From JBBIJR01 sp037445875 (GTDB taxonomy: Bacteria > CLD3 > SB21): a stretch of 64,000 bases of DNA. Made by a program: the position numbers and the translations under genes. The stretch is from NCBI GenBank assembly GCA_037445875.1, contig JBBIJR010000007.1, positions 5,140 through 69,139 of the forward strand, written 5' to 3'. The first letter of the stretch is position 1. Every line of letters begins with the position of its first letter. Below the pieces are notes generated by a model, which saw only the letters and a list, made by a program, of their open reading frames with translations, searched no databases and had not been told where the DNA came from. Shown here piece by piece: positions 1 to 7,871 of the stretch.

Positions 1-2
1 GT

Positions 3-482
3 GTGCACGATCGGTTCATCCAGGCCCGGGCCACGAACGTCATCTGGGTCTGGTCGCCGCACCTCGCATACGACTACTACACGTACTATCCGGGTGACGA
101 CTACGTCGATTGGGTCGGCACGGGCGTCATCAACTACGGCACGATTGCCCCCTGGTCCGAGTGGTGGACCTTCAAAGAGATCTTCGGCGACAAGTACCTC
201 TACCTCGAGGCGTTGAAAAAGCCGATCATGATCGCCGAATTTGCGACGCTGGGTGCCGGAGGCGATCGTGCGACGTGGTACCGGGAAGCGCTGGCGCATC
301 TGCCGCGGCGCTATCCGGCGGTGAAGGCCCTGCTGTTTTTCCACACCTCCAGTGACGCCACGGTCACGCTCCAGGCGCTCGATTGGACCATACCTCATGA
401 CACGACGACGGCACAGGTCATCCAGGGCGAAATAGCGCGGTGGGATACAGCGGGGCCGCCAGGGGCCACCGATAGGAGATGA
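3..482 (+). CDS. Glycoside hydrolase family 26 (mannanase-like), C-terminal part; 5' end outside the window
   Basis: Only the last 160 or so codons are present; the frame is open to the left edge, so the gene starts upstream. The fragment shows the second half of a GH26 (beta-mannanase type) barrel: NVIWVWSPH near residue 13, YYPGDDYVDWVG near 29-39, and KPIMIAEF at 73-80, whose Glu79 matches the family's catalytic nucleophile. The acid/base Glu lies upstream and cannot be checked. GH26 enzymes cut beta-mannans or related beta-glycans outside the cytoplasm; in several bacteria GH26-like domains are fused to glycosyltransferases, so an exopolysaccharide role is also possible. Its TGA overlaps an ATG of the next gene (ATGA at 479-482), which suggests co-transcription. 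Family call is fairly firm; substrate is unknown. Confidence 0.75.
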   Translation: MHDRFIQARATNVIWVWSPHLAYDYYTYYPGDDYVDWVGTGVINYGTIAPWSEWWTFKEIFGDKYLYLEALKKPIMIAEFATLGAGGDRATWYREALAHLPRRYPAVKALLFFHTSSDATVTLQALDWTIPHDTTTAQVIQGEIARWDTAGPPGATDRR

Positions 483-484
483 CC

Positions 485-1370
485 ATGCTTCGCAAAGCTC
501 TGCCCTCCACCCTCCACGCCATCGACCAAACGCCCGTGGTGCGGTTGAACCGCGTCGTGCCGCCGAACTCCGCCGCCGTGTTCGTCAAACTGGAGTACTA
601 CAATCCGACGGGTTCCTACAAGGACCGGATGGCGCTTGCGATGATCGAGGAAGCCGAGAAACGGGGAGAGTTGCGGCCGGGCATGTCCGTGGTCGAGTAC
701 ACGGGCGGGAGCACCGGTTCGTCCCTCGCGTTCGTCTGTGCAGTGAAAGGATACCGGTTCCGCGTCGTCTCGTCCGATGCGTTCGCGCGGGAAAAACTGC
801 AAACGATGAAAGCTTTCGGAGCCGAACTCGAAATTGTTCCGAGCGAAGGCGGCCGGGTCACGCCGGACCTGATTCCTCGAATGATGCAGCGCGCAAAAGA
901 GATCGCAGAGGCGGAAGGGGCCTACTTTACCAACCAGCTCCACAATCGCGACGGGGCAAAAGGATACGAACCGATCGGACGGGAATTGCTCGATCAAATC
1001 CACGGACCGATCCACGCGTTTTGCGCTTCGGTGGGCACTTCCCACATGCTGATGGGAGTGGCCCGCGTGCTGCACGGCCGGAACCCGCCGCCTCGCATTG
1101 TGGCGCTGGAACCGGCCTCCACGCCGGTCATTTCGAAGGGTTATGCCGGCACCCATCACGTCGAGGGCATCGGAATCGGGTTCGTCCCGCCGCTGTTGGA
1201 CAAGAATCTCTATGACGAAGCGCGGAATGGAGGAAGCCGAAACGCGGGCCATGGCCTGGCGCCTTGCGAATGAGGAGGGACTTTTTGCAGGCACATCCAG
1301 CGGCATGAACGTTGTCGGCGCCTGCCAGTTCGCTCAGGAACTCGGTCCCGGCGTCGGCTGGGCGAGGTGA
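485..1370 (+). pseudogene. Cysteine-synthase-like PLP enzyme, frameshifted and C-terminally truncated
   Basis: The first about 240 residues are a good fold-type II PLP enzyme of the cysteine synthase/CBS family: NPTGSYKDR carries the PLP lysine (Lys46 counted from the ATG at 485) and EYTGGSTGSSLA is the substrate/phosphate loop. Around 1215-1225 the reading shifts by +1. The expected continuation (MEEAETRAMAWRLANEEG, then GTSSGMN) is read in the next frame and stops at 1370 after LGPG, so the last 30-40 residues of the family are missing. A start at 485 is preferred over 479 because AGGAG (474-478) lies 6 bases before it. The terminator at 1398-1428 follows directly. It is either a decaying gene or carries assembly indels; as read it should not make a full enzyme. 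Confidence 0.75.
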
Positions 1371-1397
1371 GCGGCGAGCCCCGACAGCACGGGAAAC

Positions 1398-1428
1398 AAA
1401 AAAAGGGACGCCTGCGCGCCCCTTTTTT
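1398..1428. terminator. Bidirectional intrinsic terminator between convergent genes
   Basis: A7-GGG and CCC-T6 arms flank an inner stem CGC/GCG with a CTGC loop and one A-C mismatch. Both strands read a GC stem followed by a U run. It separates the plus-strand cysteine-synthase-like gene from the minus-strand redoxin gene. Confidence 0.85.
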
Positions 1429-1448
1429 CATAAACACCGTTCAGCGTC

Positions 1449-2057
1449 CTACGACGATTTCTTCCACTTGATCGTGCAGCCGATGGCTTTGGTCGACGAG
1501 GTGGCCGGTTTCTGGCCGCTGGACAAGGCGTCGATCGCGGCTTCCACGTAACGCACCTTCGCCGCTCCGGCGTCCTCGACGTTGTCGTCGATCGCACCGA
1601 TGTAGGCGACCTCCAGACCCTTCGCAGTTTTCTCCAACAGATAGACGTGCGGCGTGCGCGTGGCGCCGTAGGCCGCAGCAATCTCCTGCGTTTCGTCGTG
1701 CAGGTAGGGGAACGCATACCCCTTCTCCTTCGCTCGCTTCACCATGTTGTCGAACGAATCTTCCGGCTGACGGCCCTCGTCGTTGGGATTGATCGCGATC
1801 ACAGGATAGCCCTTGGAGGCGTATTTTGCGTGAAGGTCCATGATGCGCTGTTCATAGGCCCTGGCGTACGGGCAGCTGTTGCACGTAAACACCACGATGA
1901 AGCCCTTTGCATCGGCGAAGTCTTTCATCGAGACCGTCCTTCCGTCCACGTTCTTCAGGCTGAAATCGCGCGCCGCGTCTCCGACCTTGTAGCCGGTCTG
2001 TGCCGTACAGCTCGCCGCGAGCACGAGTGCGAGAAAGCCAACGAGGAGCCTGTTCAT
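1449..2057 (-). CDS. Thioredoxin-fold redoxin-family lipoprotein
   Basis: A 202-residue protein. Its N-terminus is a lipoprotein signal (LVLAASC, lipid-bearing Cys17). A peroxiredoxin/redoxin-like thioredoxin fold follows, with VGDAARDFSLKNVDG at about 25-39 and FTCNSCPYA at 58-65. Cys59 and Cys62 form a CxxC pair, and TPHVYLL supplies the cis-Pro element. It resembles the PRX_like group of periplasmic redoxins, probably acting on disulfides or peroxide at the envelope; the substrate is not evident. Its ATG lies one base after the TAA of the upstream TlpA-like gene with AGGAA ahead of it, so the two are almost certainly one transcript. The C-terminal tail (SSTKAIGCTIKWKKSS) is common in this subfamily. 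Confidence 0.8.
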   Translation of the reverse strand: MNRLLVGFLALVLAASCTAQTGYKVGDAARDFSLKNVDGRTVSMKDFADAKGFIVVFTCNSCPYARAYEQRIMDLHAKYASKGYPVIAINPNDEGRQPEDSFDNMVKRAKEKGYAFPYLHDETQEIAAAYGATRTPHVYLLEKTAKGLEVAYIGAIDDNVEDAGAAKVRYVEAAIDALSSGQKPATSSTKAIGCTIKWKKSS

Positions 2058-2058
2058 G

Positions 2059-2595
2059 TTAGTTCCTTTCTATGAGTGATTGAATGAGGGAGTCGATTTC
2101 GTCCAACGTGAATTGCTTCTCGTAAAACTGCCGCACGCCTCGCGAACGATCGACGATCAGCGTGGCGGGAATGGCCCCGGACCACGAAGGATCCACGCGG
2201 TCGATGTACGAGTTGCCGTCCGGTTCATCAAGCAGCACGACGCGCGATCGCAGATTGTGTCCTTTGATGAACGGCAGCACCTTGCCCTCCAGCTGTGATT
2301 TGAAGTCGAGACTGACCAGTAATACGCGGACCTTTTCCCTGCGATACCGGACGTTGATCTGCTCGAAATGCGGCAGTTCCTCTACGCAGGGGCTGCACCA
2401 TGTAGCCCAGAAGTTGACCACGAGGACCGTGTCGCTGTGAGAAGCGATCAAGCGCTCGAGATCGGGGAATTTCATCACCTGCACCTGTCCGTCAGCGCGT
2501 GCGGCGGCGCTGAACAGGAGAATGGCCAAGAACGTTTTCATGGTCGCATTAGAAGTGCTCGAGAATTTGCGGAAGAACATGTCTGGAAGTTTCAT
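2059..2595 (-). CDS. TlpA-like thiol:disulfide oxidoreductase, exported
   Basis: A 178-residue thioredoxin-fold protein with NFWATWCSPC at 61-70 (redox Cys67/Cys70) and a cis-Pro loop at IPATLIV. This is typical of TlpA/ResA-type reductases that keep periplasmic thiols reduced, for example in cytochrome c maturation. The start is ambiguous. ATG at 2595 makes an ATGA overlap with the permease stop, the coupling style seen throughout this window, but leaves a long n-region. ATG at 2541 (Met19) would give a compact signal peptide (MKTFLAILLFSAAARA). Neither has a strong Shine-Dalgarno site. It is followed by a second thioredoxin-fold lipoprotein one base later. No cytochrome biogenesis gene is nearby, so the partner is unknown. 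Confidence 0.82.
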   Translation of the reverse strand: MKLPDMFFRKFSSTSNATMKTFLAILLFSAAARADGQVQVMKFPDLERLIASHSDTVLVVNFWATWCSPCVEELPHFEQINVRYRREKVRVLLVSLDFKSQLEGKVLPFIKGHNLRSRVVLLDEPDGNSYIDRVDPSWSGAIPATLIVDRSRGVRQFYEKQFTLDEIDSLIQSLIERN

Positions 2596-4343
2596 GTCTT
2601 TGCCGCAGGACGCGGTTCACGTAGGCGGCTGTGTTTGTAACTGTAGGAAAAGTAGATGACGAGGCCGATCGCGAGCCAGATGAAAAAGCGGAACCAGTTG
2701 GTGATACCGAGTTCGGTCATCAGGTAAAAACAACTGAGCAGGCCGAGCACGGGAATCAGCGAGAGTTTTTTCACGACCGACAGCACCGTGATCATTGCGG
2801 TCAGGACAATGAAAAGCAGGATCGGGATCTTGTGCTTGAAGACTTGCCAGGCGCCCACGGAGGGATCGTCCGGGTCCCTAAGGCTGAAGAGGCGTTCCCA
2901 CGCGCCGGGATCGTAGGCATGAATCAGAATGAGCGTGGCCACGACGAGCGCGGGCAGAACCCATCGGGAATTGATGTAGGTGATCTTGAACTTGCGCTCG
3001 GGCGCATCCGGGCTGTTCTGAAGGACGAGCACACCGCCGCAGACGAGCACAAAGGCGAACATGGTCCCGATGCTCGTCAGGTCGGTCACTTCGGTGAGGT
3101 TCATGAACAGTGCCGGGATGGCGACGAGGAAGCCGGTCACGACGGTCGAGAACGAGGGCGTGTGGAACTTCGGATGAATGCGGGCGAAGGCGTTCGGGAG
3201 GAGGCCGTCGCGGCTCATGCTCATCCAGATGCGCGGCTGGCCGAGCTGGAATGCGAGCAGAACGCTCGACATTGCCACGATCGCGCTGAACGCAATGACG
3301 CCGCTGAACGCGTCCATGCCGATCTGCTTGAACACGAATGCCATCGGATCGCCGACGGCGAGGTCGGCGTAGTGCACCATGCCCGTCAAAACGAGAGAAA
3401 TGAGCACGTAAAGTACCGTACAGACGACCAGAGAATAGAACATTCCGCGGGGCAAATCGCGCTGCGGGTTCCGGCATTCCTCAGCCGTGGTGGAGATCGC
3501 ATCGAATCCGATGTACGCGAAGAACACGGCCGCGACGCCCTTGAGGACGCCGGTCACGCCGTGGGGAGCGAACGGGGACCAATTGGCCGGGTTGACATAG
3601 AAGAACCCGACGGCAATGACCACGAGAATGATCGTCAACTTGATGCCGACCATGATGTTGTTGGCGGTGCGGGATTCCCGAATGCCGATGTAGATCAGTG
3701 CCGTGATCAGAACGACAATGGCGAGCGCCGGCACGTCCACAACGACATGCAGGTCGCCCAATCGCGGAGCGTTGATCCATGCGCGGTAGGCGTCGGCGAC
3801 GTTCCACGGCAGATCGGCCATCGCCTGGCCCTGGGCCAATAGGCGCTGGGCTTCTTCGTAACCCCGCCAGGCGCTGAGGAAATCCATCGTCAGATACTCC
3901 GGAAGGCTCAGCCCGAAACCCGCCAGTAAGCCGGTGAAATAGTCGGACCACGAGATCGCGACGGCAATGTTGCCGATCGCGTATTCGATCAGGAGGTCCC
4001 ACCCGATGATCCAGGCGACAAGCTCCCCGAACGACGCGTAGGCGTACGTGTAGGCGCTTCCCGAAATGGGGATCATGGAGGCAAATTCCGCGTAGCACAG
4101 GGCCGAGAAGCCGCAGGCGACGGCGGTGAAGATGAACAGGAGCGACACGGCAGGACCGCCGCTGGCCGCGGCGTTGCCGATCGTGCTGAAAATGCCTGCG
4201 CCCACAATCGCCGCGATGCCGAGGGCCGTGAGGTCCGGCACGGTCAGCGTGCGGTTCAAGGCGGCGCCGTGTTCACGCGCCATGGAGCCTTCGCGCGCTT
4301 CCTCGAGTATGCGCGACACACTTTTCTTGCGGAAGAGACTCAT
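2592..4343 (-). CDS. APC-superfamily amino acid permease (cationic amino acid transporter type)
   Basis: A 583-residue polytopic membrane protein. The start of the transporter core (GIAAIVGAGIFSTIG, about residues 42-56) is the classical APC helix 1 substrate loop, and EFASMIPISGSAYTYAYASFGE follows as in CAT/YfnA-like permeases. A hydrophilic insert of about 50 residues follows the fourth or fifth helix, and two extra C-terminal helices give the 14-helix CAT-like length. It likely imports amino acids by cation symport or exchange; specificity cannot be read. It is the first gene of a run with the two thioredoxin-fold genes downstream (ATGA overlap with the first). The 287 bases upstream (4344-4630) contain no gene and no promoter I would defend. 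Confidence 0.85.
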   Translation of the reverse strand: MSLFRKKSVSRILEEAREGSMAREHGAALNRTLTVPDLTALGIAAIVGAGIFSTIGNAAASGGPAVSLLFIFTAVACGFSALCYAEFASMIPISGSAYTYAYASFGELVAWIIGWDLLIEYAIGNIAVAISWSDYFTGLLAGFGLSLPEYLTMDFLSAWRGYEEAQRLLAQGQAMADLPWNVADAYRAWINAPRLGDLHVVVDVPALAIVVLITALIYIGIRESRTANNIMVGIKLTIILVVIAVGFFYVNPANWSPFAPHGVTGVLKGVAAVFFAYIGFDAISTTAEECRNPQRDLPRGMFYSLVVCTVLYVLISLVLTGMVHYADLAVGDPMAFVFKQIGMDAFSGVIAFSAIVAMSSVLLAFQLGQPRIWMSMSRDGLLPNAFARIHPKFHTPSFSTVVTGFLVAIPALFMNLTEVTDLTSIGTMFAFVLVCGGVLVLQNSPDAPERKFKITYINSRWVLPALVVATLILIHAYDPGAWERLFSLRDPDDPSVGAWQVFKHKIPILLFIVLTAMITVLSVVKKLSLIPVLGLLSCFYLMTELGITNWFRFFIWLAIGLVIYFSYSYKHSRLREPRPAAKT

Positions 4344-4630
4344 GAAGCCGTTTTCGTGGATGGCTCGGGATAAGTCAGCGGCAATGTTCAGAAAAAACGG
4401 GAATTAAACAAGGGCATTTGTAGCCGGCATGACGGTAGAAGAGAGCCGCTGGCGCGGCGGCATGTTGGCGTACCATGGCGCAGAAAGTATACGACGGTTT
4501 GCCCGCACGGCGGGCGGCATGGGTTCTGCCCGTTAGGCCCAGACATCGGTGCCCCCAAACCGCATATCCCACCGGACCAGGGTGCTGCGCTACAGGGAGG
4601 CCATTCCCTTCACGACGCGATCGAGCGCGT

Positions 4631-6658
4631 CTACATCTTGAACTGTTCGTTGACGCCGTGGGCAATCTTGACGCACAGCGTATCGATCCGCTTGAGCGCC
4701 GTGAGGAGATCGAGATGAACGGTGCTCGTAACCACGGTCTCCTGAACGCCCTTTTGGAGACGCTGGATGTGCGACTCGCGCAATTGGATCTCGAGCTCGG
4801 AAGATGCATGTTTCGTCCGAATCAGTTCGGAAGCAGCGGCCGGGTCCTCCTTTTCGAGGGCGGTCAGGGTCTTTTGCAGTCGCTCCTCCACTGTTGCAAA
4901 GAACCGTTCGAGCTCTTTCTTCCCGTCCGCAGAGAAGGACCACTTGTTGTCCGCGTACTTCTCGGCCAATTGCACAATCGTCTCGCCGACGGTCTGGGCG
5001 ATGTGCCGCAGGTCGTCGATCGTTACGAGAATCCGCATCAATCGCCTCGACTGGAACAAGCTGATGTTCTTCTGAGACAGACGCGTCAGATACCGGCGGG
5101 TCTCGTATTCAAGCAGATTGACGTTCTTCAAATGGTCCTTCAATGCGTTCAAAGCCGCTTCGTTGTTGTGGCGGAACACCGACCGGGATTCTTCGTACAT
5201 CTGCCGCGTGATCGCAATCAGCCGTCCTTCCTCGAGATGCGCTTGCTGCAGGGCAATCTCCGGCGTTTCGAGATAGGTGTTGTTCAGGTACTTCGGCCGG
5301 AATTCCTCCGCTTCGGCTTTCTCGGGTATCATGCGGGTAATGAATTTCTCGAAGACCGGCACGAAGGAAATAAGAACGCCCGCACTGAGGATGTTGAACA
5401 TCATGTGGCCGTTGGCGATCTGACGGGGAACCGACTCCGTACCCATCCAGCTCGTAACGGTCATGATCAGTTGTTCAAAAGGCACAAGGAAGGGGGTAAA
5501 TAGGACTACACCGATGACGCTGAACATCGTGTGCGCGAGGGCAGAGCGTTTACCGCCGGTAGGGGCGCCGATCGAGGATAAGAGAGCGGTCGCGCACGTT
5601 CCCACGTTGGCTCCGAACACCAACGGCATGGCCGATTGGAGGCTCAACAAGCCTTCGCTGGCCATTACCACGCACAGGCCGATCGTGGCGCCGCTGCTCT
5701 GGATGATCGCCGTGAAAGCGGCCGAAGCGAGGATGCCCAGGATCGGATTCTGGCCGAATTCAATCAACCACTGTGCAAAGGCGGGCATGGACTTGAGCGG
5801 ATGAATGGCCTGGGACATCACGGCCATCCCAAAAAAGATGAAACCGAAGCCCAGAATGATCTCGCCGAGGTAGATGTAGAATTTTCTCTTGGTCACCAGC
5901 GTCATGAGGAATCCGGCGCCGACGAGCAGCAGGGAATAGTCCGAAATATTGAAAGCGATCAGCTGAACGGTGATGGCAGTACCGATATGGGCTCCCATCA
6001 GCACGCCGATCGCCTGGCGAAGGGTCATCAGCGCGGAGCTCACCAGTCCCACGACCATCACCGACGTGGCCGAGCTGCTCTGCACGATCGCCGTTACGAC
6101 AATGCCGACCACCACTCCCATGAACCGGTTGCTGGTCAGCGCCGCCAGAATCGTGCGAAGGCGTTCGCCGGCTATTTTCTGGAGACCGTTGGAGCCCAGC
6201 CCCATGCCGTAGAGGAAAATGCCCAGGCCGCCGAACAGTCCGATCGCGAGGAACATCCACCACAAGGTTTTCTGAGCACGGACGAGAATCGAAGGCGTCG
6301 GCCCCGCCATCCGGTCCGTACGCGCGATCACGACGTAGTCGCCCGCCGCATCGCCGACGATGAACCTGGTCTCCGCCACGCCGAGGGTGTCCGTCACAGC
6401 CTCCGGGTGGGACAACGATTCGCCCTTTGCCTTGGAGGGTTTTTCGACGACTTCGAAGCAGACCTTGAGACCAACGGCCGGCTGTCCGTTCTGGTCCTTG
6501 ACCTCGACCCGAATCGGTGATCCGATCTCATGACCCTGCAATCCGACGAACAATTTCTGGCCGGGTTTGTACGAGACGTTTTTCAGCGTGTAGGATTCCT
6601 GGGCTGACAGGCTTCCCGACAGGCTCAAGCACAGGGACAGCAATAGTATTCTCCTCAT
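4631..6658 (-). CDS. Na+/phosphate symporter (NptA/PhoU-type) with N-terminal Ig-like domain
   Basis: A 675-residue protein in three parts. Residues 1-19 are a signal peptide ending SLSAQ. Residues about 21-130 are a beta-rich Ig-like (invasin/Big_1-like) domain with VEVKDQNGQPAVG and GVAETRF...GDYVVIA. Residues about 131-455 are the Na/Pi-cotransporter core with the duplicated signature QSSSATS (193-199) and QSSGAT (320-325). The last about 200 residues are helical and PhoU-like. The family imports phosphate with sodium. An extracytoplasmic Ig domain ahead of the transporter is unusual, although the standard core plus PhoU tail is common. RBS GGAGGAGG (6662-6669) precedes the ATG. A terminator hairpin sits about 15 bases further upstream and may act as an attenuator. 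Confidence 0.9.
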   Translation of the reverse strand: MRRILLLSLCLSLSGSLSAQESYTLKNVSYKPGQKLFVGLQGHEIGSPIRVEVKDQNGQPAVGLKVCFEVVEKPSKAKGESLSHPEAVTDTLGVAETRFIVGDAAGDYVVIARTDRMAGPTPSILVRAQKTLWWMFLAIGLFGGLGIFLYGMGLGSNGLQKIAGERLRTILAALTSNRFMGVVVGIVVTAIVQSSSATSVMVVGLVSSALMTLRQAIGVLMGAHIGTAITVQLIAFNISDYSLLLVGAGFLMTLVTKRKFYIYLGEIILGFGFIFFGMAVMSQAIHPLKSMPAFAQWLIEFGQNPILGILASAAFTAIIQSSGATIGLCVVMASEGLLSLQSAMPLVFGANVGTCATALLSSIGAPTGGKRSALAHTMFSVIGVVLFTPFLVPFEQLIMTVTSWMGTESVPRQIANGHMMFNILSAGVLISFVPVFEKFITRMIPEKAEAEEFRPKYLNNTYLETPEIALQQAHLEEGRLIAITRQMYEESRSVFRHNNEAALNALKDHLKNVNLLEYETRRYLTRLSQKNISLFQSRRLMRILVTIDDLRHIAQTVGETIVQLAEKYADNKWSFSADGKKELERFFATVEERLQKTLTALEKEDPAAASELIRTKHASSELEIQLRESHIQRLQKGVQETVVTSTVHLDLLTALKRIDTLCVKIAHGVNEQFKM

Positions 6659-6673
6659 AAGGCCTCCTCCATG

Positions 6674-6703
6674 AAAAAAGGAGCATCCGAATGGATACTC
6701 CTT
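6674..6703 (-). terminator. Intrinsic terminator in the nptA leader; possible attenuator
   Basis: On the minus strand AAGGAGTATCC, loop ATTC, GGATGCTCCTT form an 11-bp stem with one A-C mismatch, followed directly by T6. It ends about 15 bases before the transporter's start codon. It could simply end the truA/small-protein transcript. No promoter fits between it and the gene, so transcription of nptA must cross it. Confidence 0.7.
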
Positions 6704-6736
6704 GTCACTCTGCTAACCTGATGTAGTTTCGACCGT

Positions 6737-6766
6737 ACCATAACCGGAAGTAGTCATTGCCGGCAA
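6737..6766 (-). promoter_or_regulatory. Weak candidate promoter for the Na/Pi transporter leader
   Basis: On the minus strand TTGCCG is followed after 17 bases by TTATGG (or after 18 by TATGGT). Initiation near 6730 would give a leader containing the terminator hairpin at 6674-6703. The match to consensus is modest. Confidence 0.3.
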
Positions 6767-6944
6767 AGGTCAACCTTCAAACCTTAATCTCCTCAAAACG
6801 TGACGCATTTACAAGGGAATTGTTCAGGCAAGTCTCGTGAAGAAAGCTGAATGAGACTCCTTACACAGGACTCTGCAGAGCGAAGAAGAAGGTCGTCAAC
6901 CTCACAATTCCTTCTTGTTTCTCTTTGCAATGATATTCCAGGAT

Positions 6945-7082
6945 TCAAGAGCCGCACTCGAGTCCCAGCCACACCAGAAGTGCGGGTATGGTCAGCCACA
7001 AGATGCCCTTGATGAAAAAGAACCAGAAGCCGATCTTCGCCAGCTTCTTGACGATGGACGGAGTGTGCGGTTTGTCTGTCAT
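6945..7082 (-). CDS. Small single-pass membrane protein, 45 residues
   Basis: This short frame encodes a Lys-rich start (MTDKPHTPSIVKKLAKIG) followed by one strongly hydrophobic aromatic helix (about residues 18-41: FWFFFIKGILWLTIPALLVW) and a short LECGS end. A GGAGAAG ribosome site lies a few bases before the ATG, and the frame has sharp hydrophobic periodicity, so I take it as real. I have a general memory of similar KIGFWFF-IKG small membrane proteins in Bacteroidetes/Chlorobi genomes but cannot name a family or function. It lies 60 bases after truA on the same strand and before the terminator at 6674-6703, so it is probably the last gene of that operon. Confidence 0.65.
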   Translation of the reverse strand: MTDKPHTPSIVKKLAKIGFWFFFIKGILWLTIPALLVWLGLECGS

Positions 7083-7142
7083 TCTTCTCCAAAACATGAG
7101 GCCTGATGAGAATTCGTTACACAGAGTTCCACAGAGCCCCGG

Positions 7143-7871
7143 TTAGTACACGACTTCCTCCAACACCAAACCCGAAGCCGGAGCGGTGAATCCCGCCAGA
7201 CGGCGGTCCTCCCGTTCCATGATTTGCTTCACCTCTTCGACATGGATCTTTCCGCGTCCGACAAGGGCCATCGTTCCCACCAGGCACCGGACCATATTGT
7301 GCAGGAAGCGATTGGCGTGGATTTCGAAGGTCCGCATCGGGCCGTTCTCGGTCCACTCCGCTTTGCGCACGTCGCAGAGATAGTGAGACACTTCCGCTTC
7401 GGACAAACAGAACGATTTGAAACTTTGCTCGCCCACCAGCCACCGGCAAGCGGCGTTCATGGCCGCGAGATCCAGTGGATAAAAATAATACCAGCAGTAC
7501 TGCCGCCCGATGGCGACGGGGACCGCACTGATGTAGTACCGGTAGCGCCGCTCGACGGCCGAAAACCGCGCGTGGAATGTTTGATCGACCTCGTCGATCG
7601 AGCGTACGCGAATGTCCGCAGGCAGCACGGCGTTGAGTCCCTTCCGCAGGTCCAACAGAGGGACGTTCTTTTCGATCTTGAAGTTCGCCACCTGACCGCG
7701 GGCATGTACACCGCGGTCTGTGCGTCCCGCTCCCTCGATGACGACGGACTCGGACGTAATTTGGCGCACGGCCCTGAAGAGTTCACCCTGTACGGTCCGG
7801 AGGTTCTCCTGCACCTGCCAACCGTGAAAATCCGTGCCGTCGTATTCGACCAGAATCTTGATATTGCGCAT
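7143..7871 (-). CDS. truA: tRNA pseudouridine synthase A
   Basis: A 242-residue enzyme of normal TruA length that isomerises uridines 38-40 of the tRNA anticodon stem. EYDGTDFHGWQVQ (residues 9-21) is the N-terminal signature. GAGRTDRGVHARGQ (47-60) holds the catalytic Asp52. RFLHNMVRCLVGT is the conserved C-terminal RNA-binding block. The start at 7871 is chosen because the TruA alignment begins with MRNIKILVEYDG. Its ATG shares one base with the TGA of the upstream DUF1028 gene, so translation is coupled. Residues upstream of this ATG in the same frame have no family match. Confidence 0.95.
   Translation of the reverse strand: MRNIKILVEYDGTDFHGWQVQENLRTVQGELFRAVRQITSESVVIEGAGRTDRGVHARGQVANFKIEKNVPLLDLRKGLNAVLPADIRVRSIDEVDQTFHARFSAVERRYRYYISAVPVAIGRQYCWYYFYPLDLAAMNAACRWLVGEQSFKSFCLSEAEVSHYLCDVRKAEWTENGPMRTFEIHANRFLHNMVRCLVGTMALVGRGKIHVEEVKQIMEREDRRLAGFTAPASGLVLEEVVY

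Noticed and set aside
2631..3842. Long open frame antisense to the amino acid permease
   Set aside because: It is a high-GC shadow frame with a composition typical of antisense of membrane proteins (rich in His, Arg, Asp, Glu) and no family features.
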